A stretch of DNA of 64,000 nucleotides. Origin: Pigmentibacter sp. JX0631 (lineage in GTDB: Bacteria; Bdellovibrionota_B; Oligoflexia; Silvanigrellales; Silvanigrellaceae). The stretch covers positions 1,272,501 to 1,336,500 of the forward strand of contig NZ_CP123622.1 in the NCBI RefSeq assembly GCF_029873255.1. Reading direction: 5' to 3'. Below, piece after piece: positions 18,028-26,040 of the stretch; the stretch's first letter is position 1; each line of letters begins with the position of its first letter. The notes under the pieces are model-generated. The model searched no databases, was not told where the DNA came from, and saw only the letters and a program-made list of their open reading frames with translations. The translations under genes were made by a program, and so were the position numbers.

Positions 18028-18748
18028 TTTTGCTCAGCAAAAAAAGAAAATAATTGATTCTCAACACAATACTTATAAAGAAGATTTGCCAACTATTGTA
18101 TTTGTTTGTGAATACTGTAGCTTGAAAAAAGAAAAAATTTCTTTGGAGGTAAACTTTACACACATCTCTGAAATAGATAGGTTTAAATATGTTTTTTCGT
18201 CGGAATGGAATCAAGATTCTCAGTTAATTCTTAAAAAACAGCAAGATACTGAATATCAAATTTCAGGAACAAAATCTTGGCCTCCAAAAGTACCTCATTC
18301 ACTCTCTCCGTTAAAAAATAAAAAAGGATTGCTTGTATTTCGAAACTATCAATCCATAGCTGAAAAACATCAGCCATATTTTGAAAATTACGTTTTATTT
18401 TATCATGATCATGTTTATATAGCAGAAAAAGTTAGTGAAATTCAGAACTCCTTAAATACTTCAGATCCCAATTTAAATAAAAGGGATGGAATCAGGTTTT
18501 TCATTACCAAAGAAATATCAGGGGAAAGCATTAAAGATTTAGAAAAAGTAATAAAAAACTTTACAGCCGATAAAAATTCAATAATTATCCCTTATCAAGT
18601 CACTTCTGAGGGGGTTAGATACAAAAGTGATATAGATGTTAACCAAAAAATGCGAACCATAAAACAAATAAATCAGTTCGTCCCTAATTTATCTGCACAA
18701 GCCCCCAAAGGAACAACTGACATTATTGAAATTACAAGAGTCAAATGA
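17978..18748 (+). CDS. Exported protein of unknown function, operon gene 2
   Basis: A 256-residue protein. The ATG at 17978 gives a clean signal peptide (MYLLVLFLLQLSFQDNSFA) and has AAGGA five bases upstream; upstream in-frame starts (17936) would spoil the signal. It overlaps the upstream gene by 50 bases in another frame, and its TGA overlaps the next gene's ATG. A CEYC pair occurs near the mature N-terminus and could form a disulfide or bind metal. The remainder is charged, mixed alpha/beta, and not similar to a family I know. Co-expressed with its neighbours by gene order. Confidence 0.7.
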   Translation: MYLLVLFLLQLSFQDNSFAQQKKKIIDSQHNTYKEDLPTIVFVCEYCSLKKEKISLEVNFTHISEIDRFKYVFSSEWNQDSQLILKKQQDTEYQISGTKSWPPKVPHSLSPLKNKKGLLVFRNYQSIAEKHQPYFENYVLFYHDHVYIAEKVSEIQNSLNTSDPNLNKRDGIRFFITKEISGESIKDLEKVIKNFTADKNSIIIPYQVTSEGVRYKSDIDVNQKMRTIKQINQFVPNLSAQAPKGTTDIIEITRVK

Positions 18749-19227
18749 AGAACTTTAATAATACTTTTTTTCTTACAATTACTGCTTATATTTTGTTTAT
18801 AGAAAATAAAAAATCCAATAAATTGCAAAATGAACACAATTTTTATGTAAACTTAATTCCAGAATTATCTCAACAAAAAATTAATATTTTCTTACCTGAA
18901 CTAGACAGCAAATTATGTGAAGAAATTTTTCAGTCTGCTAAAGTCTTGTGTGACTTTGAAGCACTTACTTTTTTACCGGATGAATCAAAAAGTGATTATG
19001 AAAAATCGAAACAAAGAGTTAAAGAATTATTACAAAATGTTTTATTTAATGACTTATTTATAAAATATAAATCAAATAACTTATTTTTTGAAAATTGGCG
19101 CTTATTAATAGGTATGTTTGTCACTTTTTCAGAATGGTGCGATAATATTGATTTTTATAAAGAAAATTTCGATACACAACTTATATTATTGAAAGAATCT
19201 CCATTAATATCATTCAACCAATTTTAA
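18745..19227 (+). CDS. Unknown protein, operon gene 3
   Basis: A 160-residue protein whose ATG overlaps the previous stop (ATGA), so it is translationally coupled. A hydrophobic N-terminal stretch (FFLTITAYILFIE) could be a short membrane anchor or poor signal, followed by a helical, acidic, Leu-rich body with three Cys. No motif or family is recognised. It is followed 19 bases later by the rsmE-like gene on the same strand, so all four may share a transcript from the 17240 promoter. Confidence 0.65.
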   Translation: MKNFNNTFFLTITAYILFIENKKSNKLQNEHNFYVNLIPELSQQKINIFLPELDSKLCEEIFQSAKVLCDFEALTFLPDESKSDYEKSKQRVKELLQNVLFNDLFIKYKSNNLFFENWRLLIGMFVTFSEWCDNIDFYKENFDTQLILLKESPLISFNQF

Positions 19228-19246
19228 TATTTTATAGGTTAAAGTT

Positions 19247-20029
19247 ATGAGTATACAAAAACAATTATGGACATTTATCAGTCATGAATTAAATTTGCAG
19301 ACAAAAACTATACAGTTAAATGAAAATGAACATCACTATGCTTTTCATGTTCTTCGCATATCTGTTGGAGATGCCGTAGAAGTAACTAATTGTAAAGGTA
19401 TTAAGGCAAAAGGTATTGTTGAAAAATCCTCTAAAAAAGAAATTATAATTAAAATTATTGAAGTTATTAAATTAGACATATCAAAGCTAAAAGTAGCATT
19501 AATATTAGCATATCCAAAACCAACAACATTGGAAGAAGTGGTTTCTAGCGCATCTGAATTAGGTGTAAATGAAATCCATATTTTTAAAGCAGACCGTTCT
19601 GCAACAAAAGCACCAATTAAACTAGAAAAACTTAAAATAGTAAGCGATGAAGCCGTAAGAATTAGTAAAAGTAGTTATTCTGCTGAAATATTTTCTTATG
19701 AAAGTTTAAATTCTCTAGCTGAAAATTTAGAACTAAAAAACAGCAAAGAAAATTTAATTTTATTCTGTGATGAATCGCATGTGTATGAAGGTAAAATAAC
19801 AAATTCAATATTAACTAAAATAAATAAAAACTTTGAAAAAAATACACAAAATATTTATATAGTAATAGGTCCTGAAGCTAGTTTTTCTGATAATGAAAGA
19901 ATAATACTTACTAAAAAAATACAAGCAATACCAGTTTCTCTTGGGGCTAATATTTTACGAGTACCTAATGCAGCACTAAGTGCATTAGGTGTTGTGTTGA
20001 ATTATATAAATGATTTAAAAACCATCTAA
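19247..20029 (+). CDS. rsmE: 16S rRNA (uracil1498-N3)-methyltransferase, RsmE-like
   Basis: A 260-residue SPOUT methyltransferase that would methylate U1498 of 16S rRNA with SAM. It has the PUA-like N-terminal part (HHYAFHVLRISVGDAVEV) and the C-terminal knot: ALILAYPKPTTLEEVVSSASELGV, DEAVRISKSSY, and the SAM-binding end. Two signature stretches deviate: the usual GPEGGFS reads GPEASFS (208-214), and the usual LRTETA reads LRVPNA (237-242). The fold is clear; activity is likely but not certain given these changes. It overlaps the end of convergent aguB by 15 bases. Confidence 0.85.
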   Translation: MSIQKQLWTFISHELNLQTKTIQLNENEHHYAFHVLRISVGDAVEVTNCKGIKAKGIVEKSSKKEIIIKIIEVIKLDISKLKVALILAYPKPTTLEEVVSSASELGVNEIHIFKADRSATKAPIKLEKLKIVSDEAVRISKSSYSAEIFSYESLNSLAENLELKNSKENLILFCDESHVYEGKITNSILTKINKNFEKNTQNIYIVIGPEASFSDNERIILTKKIQAIPVSLGANILRVPNAALSALGVVLNYINDLKTI

Positions 20030-20878
20030 ACTTAAAATAGTTTTGTATTTCTCTGGTCTTCTATCCCTGAAAAAGCCCATTCCAGCTCTAAAAGTTGAGG
20101 CTTCAGATAAATTTAACTCAGCATAAAGAATGGTTTCTGAGTTTTTATCCGCTTCAGTTAATTTATTTCCCATATAGTCACAAATAAAAGAACTACCATA
20201 AAAAGTCATATTTTTTTCAGTCCCAACTCTGTTAGGTGCAGCTAAGTAAACAGAATTACAAACTGCATGCCCAATCATTGCTCTTTGCCACATGTCTTTT
20301 GTATCAATAGCGTGAGCTTCAGGGGGTTCACTACCAATTGCTGTTGGATAAAGCAGTAGATCTGCACCCAATAAAGTCATAATTCGAGCCGATTCAGGAA
20401 ACCATTGATCCCAACAAATTCCTACTCCAATTTTTCCATATTTAGTATCCCAAACTTTAAAACCAGAATCACCAGGATTAAAATAATATTTTTCTTGATA
20501 GCAAGGCCCATCAGGTATATGTGTTTTCCGATATACGCCCAATATTTCTCCGCTCGCATCAATCATGGCAAGGCTATTAAAATATGCTTGACCAGCTTTT
20601 TCAAAAAAACTGATTGGCAAAACAACATTGTATTCTTTTGCAATAGATTGAAAATGACTTAGAAAAGGATGGTTTGTAACAGGTGAAGCTAAAGAAAATA
20701 AGTGATCATATTGTTCTTGACAAAAATAGTGATTTTCAAATAACTCAGGTAATAAAATAATTTTTGCATTATTTATTACTGCATTCTTAATAAAATCAGT
20801 CGCTTTCTTGATATTTTCTTCTAAATTATTTGACATTTGCATTTGTATAATAGCTAACTTTACAACGTTACTTAACAT
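20015..20878 (-). CDS. aguB: N-carbamoylputrescine amidase
   Basis: A 287-residue nitrilase-superfamily enzyme that hydrolyses N-carbamoylputrescine to putrescine, CO2 and ammonia. The Glu-Lys-Cys triad is visible: Glu45 (ILLPELFE), Lys118 (YRKTHIPDG) and Cys155 (GICWDQWFPE). The AguB-typical stretch DTKDMWQRAMIGHAVCNSVY also fits. It sits three bases after aguA on the same strand, so the two steps from agmatine to putrescine are in one operon. Length is normal for the family (about 290). Confidence 0.95.
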   Translation of the reverse strand: MLSNVVKLAIIQMQMSNNLEENIKKATDFIKNAVINNAKIILLPELFENHYFCQEQYDHLFSLASPVTNHPFLSHFQSIAKEYNVVLPISFFEKAGQAYFNSLAMIDASGEILGVYRKTHIPDGPCYQEKYYFNPGDSGFKVWDTKYGKIGVGICWDQWFPESARIMTLLGADLLLYPTAIGSEPPEAHAIDTKDMWQRAMIGHAVCNSVYLAAPNRVGTEKNMTFYGSSFICDYMGNKLTEADKNSETILYAELNLSEASTFRAGMGFFRDRRPEKYKTILSLDGF

Positions 20879-20881
20879 TAA

Positions 20882-21928
20882 TTATCTCCAAAGCTTTCCA
20901 GAAGGCTGTTGTTGGGTAACACAGTGAAAAGAGCCACCACCTTTAATTATATTTTTAGAACTTAAGCCAATTACTTTTCTATTTGGAAATAATTTTTCTA
21001 ATGTTTTTAAAGCAATTGAATCATTAGGATCTTGATATGTAGGGACAACTACAAATTCATTGCCTATATAAAAATTTGCATAAGTACAAGGTAATCTTTT
21101 TCCTTCTATTTCCATTCTGTTTTTTGGTAGAACTAAAGGAATTAAATTAAAATGATTGCCAAATTTATCGGTTGCTGTTTGTAAAATTTCGAAATTATGC
21201 AACATAGTTTTATAATTAGGATCAGCCTTATCATCTGTTATTGAATACACAATAGTTTTTTCATCAACAAATCTAACTATTGTATCAATATGTCCATCAG
21301 TATGATCACCTTCTAACCCATTTTCTAGCCAAATAAGTTTATCAATACCTAAATAATTTTTTAAATAAACTTCAATATCTTTTTCAGTTAAATTTGGATT
21401 CCGCATTTTACTTAATAAACATTGTTTAGTTGTTAATGCCGTTCCTTTACCATTTACGTCTAAGGAACCGCCTTCCATAACAATTTCAGTTTGAAAAAAA
21501 TTTAAATTTAAAATATTCGCCAGTTGGAAAGGAACTAAATTATCTAATTGCCAATTAAACTTTTGTCCCCATGAATTGAATTCCCATTTAACAAAAGAAA
21601 CAGATTCAGAGTTTTTTACAAAAATCGGGCCATTATCTCTAAACCAAACATCATCAAGTGGTATTTCGTGAATAGTTACATTATTTAAATTATTTATTTT
21701 GCGAATAGCGCTTTCTTTTGCTTCTTTATCCCTAACAATCAAATGAACTGGTTCAAATTTCGCTACTGTTTTAACAAGCTCAGCAAATTCATCGCGCACA
21801 TTGTTTAAATAACCAAACCACATTTCATCATCGAAAGGCCAACAAGTCCAAGTAGCAGCATGTAAACTCCATTCTGCAGGCATTCCAAACTCATGTTCTA
21901 TTGGTAAACCTTTGACTGAATTTGACAT
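20882..21928 (-). CDS. aguA: Agmatine deiminase
   Basis: A 348-residue peptidylarginine-deiminase-fold enzyme that converts agmatine to N-carbamoylputrescine. Seen: MPAEWSLHAATWTCWPFDDE near the N-terminus, the substrate-binding DDVWFRDNGPIFV and EGGSLDVNGKGTALTTKQCL, EGDHTDGHIDTIVRF, and catalytic Cys336 in GGGSFHCVTQQQP. AAGGAAAATGAA precedes the ATG. It heads the aguA-aguB pair; no arginine decarboxylase gene lies in the window, so the agmatine source is elsewhere. Confidence 0.96.
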   Translation of the reverse strand: MSNSVKGLPIEHEFGMPAEWSLHAATWTCWPFDDEMWFGYLNNVRDEFAELVKTVAKFEPVHLIVRDKEAKESAIRKINNLNNVTIHEIPLDDVWFRDNGPIFVKNSESVSFVKWEFNSWGQKFNWQLDNLVPFQLANILNLNFFQTEIVMEGGSLDVNGKGTALTTKQCLLSKMRNPNLTEKDIEVYLKNYLGIDKLIWLENGLEGDHTDGHIDTIVRFVDEKTIVYSITDDKADPNYKTMLHNFEILQTATDKFGNHFNLIPLVLPKNRMEIEGKRLPCTYANFYIGNEFVVVPTYQDPNDSIALKTLEKLFPNRKVIGLSSKNIIKGGGSFHCVTQQQPSGKLWR

Positions 21929-21957
21929 TTCATTTTCCTTATAATTATTGGTAAAAA

Positions 21958-21987
21958 ATAAAAAAGACTCAATAACTTGAGCCTTTT
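21958..21987 (-). terminator. Terminator after the 22035 gene
   Basis: Read on the minus strand, GGCTCAA pairs with TTGAGTC around GTTA, followed by TTTTTTATTTTT. It separates the small 22035 gene from aguA. Confidence 0.8.
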
Positions 21988-22034
21988 ACATGAAGGAGAT
22001 CTTTAAGTCTAGATAATTGTGCTCCTGAACATAC

Positions 22035-22379
22035 TTAACCTCCTTTAAATACCCTTGCAGTAACAGTTTTAATTTCTTGTTGAATAACTATTATTTTCTT
22101 GGCTTCAATAATGTAATCTTTGATAGCATCATAAGCTTTTCTCTCATCACCGCCATGAGCTAGCCATTGAGCTATTGTATTTCCACTTATAAAGTCGTTT
22201 GCAAAACCAAATACAACCTTATTAGCTTCCCTATATGCAGTCTCACTATCCATTCCTTCGTCTTCAAAACAAACTTGCGCAAAATTAAGTGCCCTGTGTA
22301 CGGTATCCTCAACATAAGAAGATTGCACCCCTCTGGCTCGATGAACACTATCTTTCGCTTTGAATTTAGTTTTTGGCAT
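22035..22379 (-). CDS. Small conserved-looking cytosolic protein of unknown function
   Basis: A 114-residue protein with no signal or membrane helix. The body is helical with an amphipathic pattern (VEDTVHRALNFAQVCFEDEG, AYREANKVVFGFANDFI) and ends in KTVTARVFKGG. The start at 22379 (MPKTKFKAKD) has AGAGG six bases upstream; in-frame codons up to 22436 lack a ribosome site. It is monocistronic by context, with its own terminator at 21958. No family recognised. Confidence 0.68.
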   Translation of the reverse strand: MPKTKFKAKDSVHRARGVQSSYVEDTVHRALNFAQVCFEDEGMDSETAYREANKVVFGFANDFISGNTIAQWLAHGGDERKAYDAIKDYIIEAKKIIVIQQEIKTVTARVFKGG

Positions 22380-22464
22380 ACAACACCTCTTTCTTAGTTT
22401 CGGCAGAATGACGAAAAAAGAAAATATGCGTTGCAATATTACACTAGTTTATTGAATTATTGAT

Positions 22465-23457
22465 TTAATTGATTTTCCAAAGCCGTTTGTATTTTTCCCG
22501 AATTACACTTGTTGGCTCAATTTGCGACTCTTGAATCTCTTTTAGAAAATTATGATCCAATAGAATTGGTTCTAATATTACTTTTGTGTCTTTTTGATTG
22601 CTAAATTGATGATACAATTCATTCGCAATTTGCCAGCCTTGCGCATACAAAGGTTCAGCAACCGAAGCATATTGCTGGGTTGTTCCTTTTTTAATTCTTC
22701 TTATGGCTTTTAACGAACCATCACCAGCAGCAATAGATATAATATCAGTTCTTGGATTTTCTATATCAAAATAAATATCATTTATAGCAATAGAATGAGT
22801 CCATTTATTTTTAAATTCAGCATTTAACTTATTAATTTCTGTTCGCATTAAATTTTCTGCATTTGCAATTGGCATATCAACGACTTTTAAGAGGTGACAA
22901 AATTTGCATTTTTTTATTTCATGCTGAATAAGCTCTGCTTTATAACGAGCTATCTTAAATTGATTATCAGTAAAAACTACAATACCTACATTTTTTAATT
23001 TTGTTTTATATATTTGTTCTACAGCTAAATTTATAACATCTTTAGGATCAGTAGTTATATTGTAAATTAGTTTATTTTTATCAAAACCAATTATTTCATT
23101 TGCATGCCATCCAATTAATTTAATATTATTCTTTTTAGCTTCAAGAAGTAATTTTTCTTCATTATCTATTTGATGACCAGCAATTACTATTGCACTTGGC
23201 TTTTCTAATATACTTTCTCGGAATAATTCTGAGAATTGAATTGCATCTCCTTCTGCATCCAGCTTTTTTATATTCCAGTGTAACAAGTCAACAGCTTCTT
23301 CAAAAGAACGAAAAACTTTTGAAATACCACCATTTTTAAAGTCATACCCTATAAATAATATATTTTTTGAAATTTTACTCTGTACTTCTTGAGCAATCAC
23401 AGGAAAGAAAAGAAAAAGGAATATAGACATTACAATTTTTGATAAATTTAACCACAT
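22465..23457 (-). CDS. Periplasmic sugar-type binding protein, orphan
   Basis: A 330-residue protein with a signal peptide (ends PVIAQ) and the layout of class I (ribose/galactose-type, Peripla_BP_4) ABC binding proteins. It opens ILFIGYDFKNGGISKVFRSFEEA, followed by PSAIVIAGHQID, LKNVGIVVFTDNQFKIARYKA, and a hinge-crossing IISIAAGDGSLKAIRRIKKG. No permease or ATPase gene lies near it; it could serve a distant transporter or act as a periplasmic sensor. GAGGAT stands eight bases before the start. It resembles the 30923 protein in general architecture only. The ligand is unknown. Confidence 0.78.
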   Translation of the reverse strand: MWLNLSKIVMSIFLFLFFPVIAQEVQSKISKNILFIGYDFKNGGISKVFRSFEEAVDLLHWNIKKLDAEGDAIQFSELFRESILEKPSAIVIAGHQIDNEEKLLLEAKKNNIKLIGWHANEIIGFDKNKLIYNITTDPKDVINLAVEQIYKTKLKNVGIVVFTDNQFKIARYKAELIQHEIKKCKFCHLLKVVDMPIANAENLMRTEINKLNAEFKNKWTHSIAINDIYFDIENPRTDIISIAAGDGSLKAIRRIKKGTTQQYASVAEPLYAQGWQIANELYHQFSNQKDTKVILEPILLDHNFLKEIQESQIEPTSVIREKYKRLWKIN

Positions 23458-23684
23458 AAATTGGTATCCTCAAACTTATAACAGTTCATCATTTTTAAAT
23501 AAATTTGTTATAAATAAAGAATAAATCAATTCATTTTAAAAAGCTACTTCAGAAAAAGTACATTTATTTTGTACGCGGAGAATTCCCTTTCTAAAAACTT
23601 TCAGAAAATGAGTTTATTAAAAAGGGAGAAATTCAAGTTCTATCTAATCAGCATATTTTGGAAATTCAGAAAAGTTAAAAACTA

Positions 23685-24014
23685 TTATCTTTTTTTCTTC
23701 GCTGATTTTCTTTTCACACCAACTTTTTCTTTCAGAGAGGAGGCAACTCTAAAGCTAACTTTTTTCGAAGCTGGAATTTTAATTTCTTCGCCAGTCTGAG
23801 GATTCCGACCTTTTCTCGCGGCTCTATCCTTTACTTGTAGAATACCTAGTTTATCAATACGAACTTTTTTACCTGCAGCAACATGATCTTCAATGGCATC
23901 AAGAAAAGCTGCTATAACTTCTTTAGTTAATTTTTTTGGTAACTGATCAAATCTTGAAGAAACCTCAACAGTTAAAGCAGATGTAGAAACTGTTGCAACT
24001 TTTCTTTTTGACAT
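23685..24014 (-). CDS. HU/IHF-family DNA-binding protein
   Basis: A 109-residue histone-like protein that bends and compacts DNA. The hallmark GRNPQTGEEIKIPASKKVSF, the beta-arm region, is present, as is the N-terminal dimer helix (LTKEVIAAFLDAIEDHVAAG). It is longer than E. coli HU (90), with about ten extra N-terminal residues and a basic C-terminal tail (KRKSAKKKR) that may add DNA affinity. The ATG at 24014 was chosen because AGAGG lies six bases upstream; the ATG two codons earlier abuts that site. HU alpha/beta versus IHF cannot be decided by eye. Confidence 0.93.
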   Translation of the reverse strand: MSKRKVATVSTSALTVEVSSRFDQLPKKLTKEVIAAFLDAIEDHVAAGKKVRIDKLGILQVKDRAARKGRNPQTGEEIKIPASKKVSFRVASSLKEKVGVKRKSAKKKR

Positions 24015-24175
24015 AAACATCCTCTCATATGAAGGTTAAATAAAACTGTTGTTATAGTTGCCTGAAATGACATATATATCAAGAGGCAAAGTATAATTTT
24101 TTATTTCCCATTGTACCATGGGAAAACTTTGAAACCAAAATGTTCAAAGGAATTTTTCTTCGGAGTTATGTAACC

Positions 24176-25039
24176 ATGATACAATCTATTTTATCAATCC
24201 AATCTTGTGTGAGCTATGGACATGTGGGGAATAGCGCTGTTACCTTCCCATTACAACGCCTAGGAGTCGATGTTTGGCCGATACATACTGTTCTATTTTC
24301 TAATCACACTGGTTACGGACAATGGGGTGGTAGAGTTTTTGACATTGCCGCAGTTCGCGATGTGTTTTTGGGAATTAAAGAACGAGGAATCTTACATAGA
24401 TGTAAAGCTTTATTAAGTGGTTATATGGGTTCTCAGGAACTTGGAAATGTCATGATCGAGGCAATTGAAGAACTAAGAGCATTAAATCCCGAAACAATAT
24501 ACTGCTGCGATCCTGTAATGGGTGATGTAGGAAGAGGTTTTTTTGTTAAGGAAGGAATACCTGAATTTTTTAAGGAAACAATGCTAAAATATGCGACCAT
24601 AATAACTCCTAATCATTTTGAACTTGAATATTTAAGTGGTCGTAAAATAACTTCTTTAGAAGAAGCAGTTAACGCCGCAAAAGAAATAATGCAAAAAGGC
24701 CCTGAAGTTGTGTTAATTACAAGTCTTTTATTAGGCGGTGAAGAAAATAAAAAAATCAATATGGTTGCTGTGAATAATAAATCTGTCAGTATAGTAACAA
24801 CTCCATATATAAATATTAGCTTAAATGGAACTGGAGACATTACTGCTGCTTTATTTACTTATTTTTATATTAACTACAAGAAAGACATTACTAAAGCATT
24901 AGAAGATACTGTGTCCCGTGTATTTAGTATTATAGAAAAAACTTATGAAGAAAAATCAAAAGAACTCGTTTTAATAAAAGCACAGGATTATTTAATAAAT
25001 CCAAAACATAAATTTAAAGCAAATTTAATTCAAAGCTAA
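24176..25039 (+). CDS. pdxY: Pyridoxal kinase
   Basis: A 287-residue kinase, the same length as E. coli PdxY, that phosphorylates pyridoxal to PLP in B6 salvage. Matches to the family are evident: ILSIQSCVSYGHVGNSAVTF, TVLFSNHTGYGQWGG, ALLSGYMGSQE, YCCDPVMGD, ITPNHFELEYLSG, and the ATP/anion-hole end LNGTGDITAALF. In the last motif Thr-Gly-Asp carries the catalytic Asp. The start at 24176 aligns with the E. coli N-terminus and has CGGAG ten bases upstream. It is convergent with the mgtC-like gene, with four bases between their stops. Confidence 0.94.
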   Translation: MIQSILSIQSCVSYGHVGNSAVTFPLQRLGVDVWPIHTVLFSNHTGYGQWGGRVFDIAAVRDVFLGIKERGILHRCKALLSGYMGSQELGNVMIEAIEELRALNPETIYCCDPVMGDVGRGFFVKEGIPEFFKETMLKYATIITPNHFELEYLSGRKITSLEEAVNAAKEIMQKGPEVVLITSLLLGGEENKKINMVAVNNKSVSIVTTPYINISLNGTGDITAALFTYFYINYKKDITKALEDTVSRVFSIIEKTYEEKSKELVLIKAQDYLINPKHKFKANLIQS

Positions 25040-25043
25040 TAAA

Positions 25044-25571
25044 CTAATCCATTGTACTATTGCCTGAATGATGATCTGAATGATGTGAGCTTCTATTTCT
25101 AAAAAATTTTTTTTCTACATATGCAATAAAAGATAAAAATAAGATTAAGGATATTGTTATTACAATAGTCGATAGAAAAATACCGTATCCTACTAAAATT
25201 CCCAATGCAGAAACAGTCCAGATAACCGCAGCAGTTGTTAAACCCTGAACTTTACTTGATGATTTAAATATAGCTCCTGCACCAATAAAACCGATTCCTG
25301 AAACAATTTGCGCAACTATTCTAGTTACATCTGCTGTTGGAATAGAATTTGCTGAACCATAATCTGACATCATTAATGAAACTGCTGTAAAAATGGCTGA
25401 CGCAGCACATATAAGTGCATTTGTTTTAATTCCTGCTAATTTTCCTCGATATTCCCTTTCAGCCCCAACTAAAGTTCCAATAATAAGAGCAACTCCAACT
25501 TTAGGAAGCAAATAAAAAAGGATATCAATTTCTGGTATGTAGTGTATTGGTAGAGCAAATTGTAAAGCCAT
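25044..25571 (-). CDS. MgtC/SapB-family membrane protein
   Basis: A 175-residue inner-membrane protein with four or five hydrophobic helices and the family signature GTLVGAEREYRGKLAGIKTNAL, then RIVAQIVSGIGFIGAGAI and GLTTAAVIWTVSALG. MgtC homologues inhibit F-type ATP synthase and aid survival at low Mg2+ or inside macrophages in some pathogens; the shorter SapB-like form here lacks the C-terminal ACT-like domain, so its role is open. The start at 25571 has AAGG eight bases upstream. The tail is His/Ser-rich (SSHHSDHHSGN), possibly metal-binding. Confidence 0.9.
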   Translation of the reverse strand: MALQFALPIHYIPEIDILFYLLPKVGVALIIGTLVGAEREYRGKLAGIKTNALICAASAIFTAVSLMMSDYGSANSIPTADVTRIVAQIVSGIGFIGAGAIFKSSSKVQGLTTAAVIWTVSALGILVGYGIFLSTIVITISLILFLSFIAYVEKKFFRNRSSHHSDHHSGNSTMD

Positions 25572-25687
25572 CAAAAAAACCTTATTTTAACTCAAAATAG
25601 CCAATATTATTATTGTTGAAATAAATAATAATTTGTTTGTAAATTTTTCATTCCTAGCCAAAGATATGACCAAATTTCATTTTTATG

Positions 25688-25727
25688 AACTCCAACCGAA
25701 ATAAGCCCTATAAACTTTCGGAGTTTT
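25688..25727 (+). promoter_or_regulatory. Leader hairpin covering the ribosome site of the 25729 gene
   Basis: AACT (25688-25691) plus CCGAAA (25696-25701) pair with TTTCGG (25716-25721) plus AGTT (25722-25725). This buries the CGGAG ribosome site of the 25729 gene. The hairpin is followed by T residues and could also act as an attenuator. Confidence 0.45.
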
Positions 25728-25728
25728 T

Positions 25729-26040
25729 ATGACAGACAAAAAAAGTGTAATAAATGAAACTGATTTAGAAAGGCATATGAATGATCAAGCTGCAAGAGCA
25801 GAGAGTGCAGGAATTGCCCAAAAAAAATTTTTTAACTTCCAAAAATTAATTACAAAAGTTTATTCTCTTTCTGATAAAGAATTTGACATAGCATTTAGTA
25901 CTTTAGAAACAATGTTAGAAAATTTTAATAATAAGAAAAAAGAAACTGAAAAAGAAAATAAACTTGATAAACAAAAAGAAAAATCAATAGAAATATTAAC
26001 AAATAAAAAAACAGTTATTGAAACTCAGAAAAATAAATAG
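25729..26040 (+). CDS. Small charged protein of unknown function
   Basis: A 103-residue cytosolic protein. The first half (residues about 10-65) is predicted helical (DLERHMNDQAARAESAG, EFDIAFSTLETMLENF); the second half is an extreme Lys/Glu/Asn-rich tail. No signal, membrane helix or known motif is seen. CGGAG stands six bases before the ATG within a hairpin. It overlaps the convergent lipoprotein gene by 26 bases. Coding is supported by a good ribosome site and no other gene on this stretch; function unknown. Confidence 0.6.
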   Translation: MTDKKSVINETDLERHMNDQAARAESAGIAQKKFFNFQKLITKVYSLSDKEFDIAFSTLETMLENFNNKKKETEKENKLDKQKEKSIEILTNKKTVIETQKNK

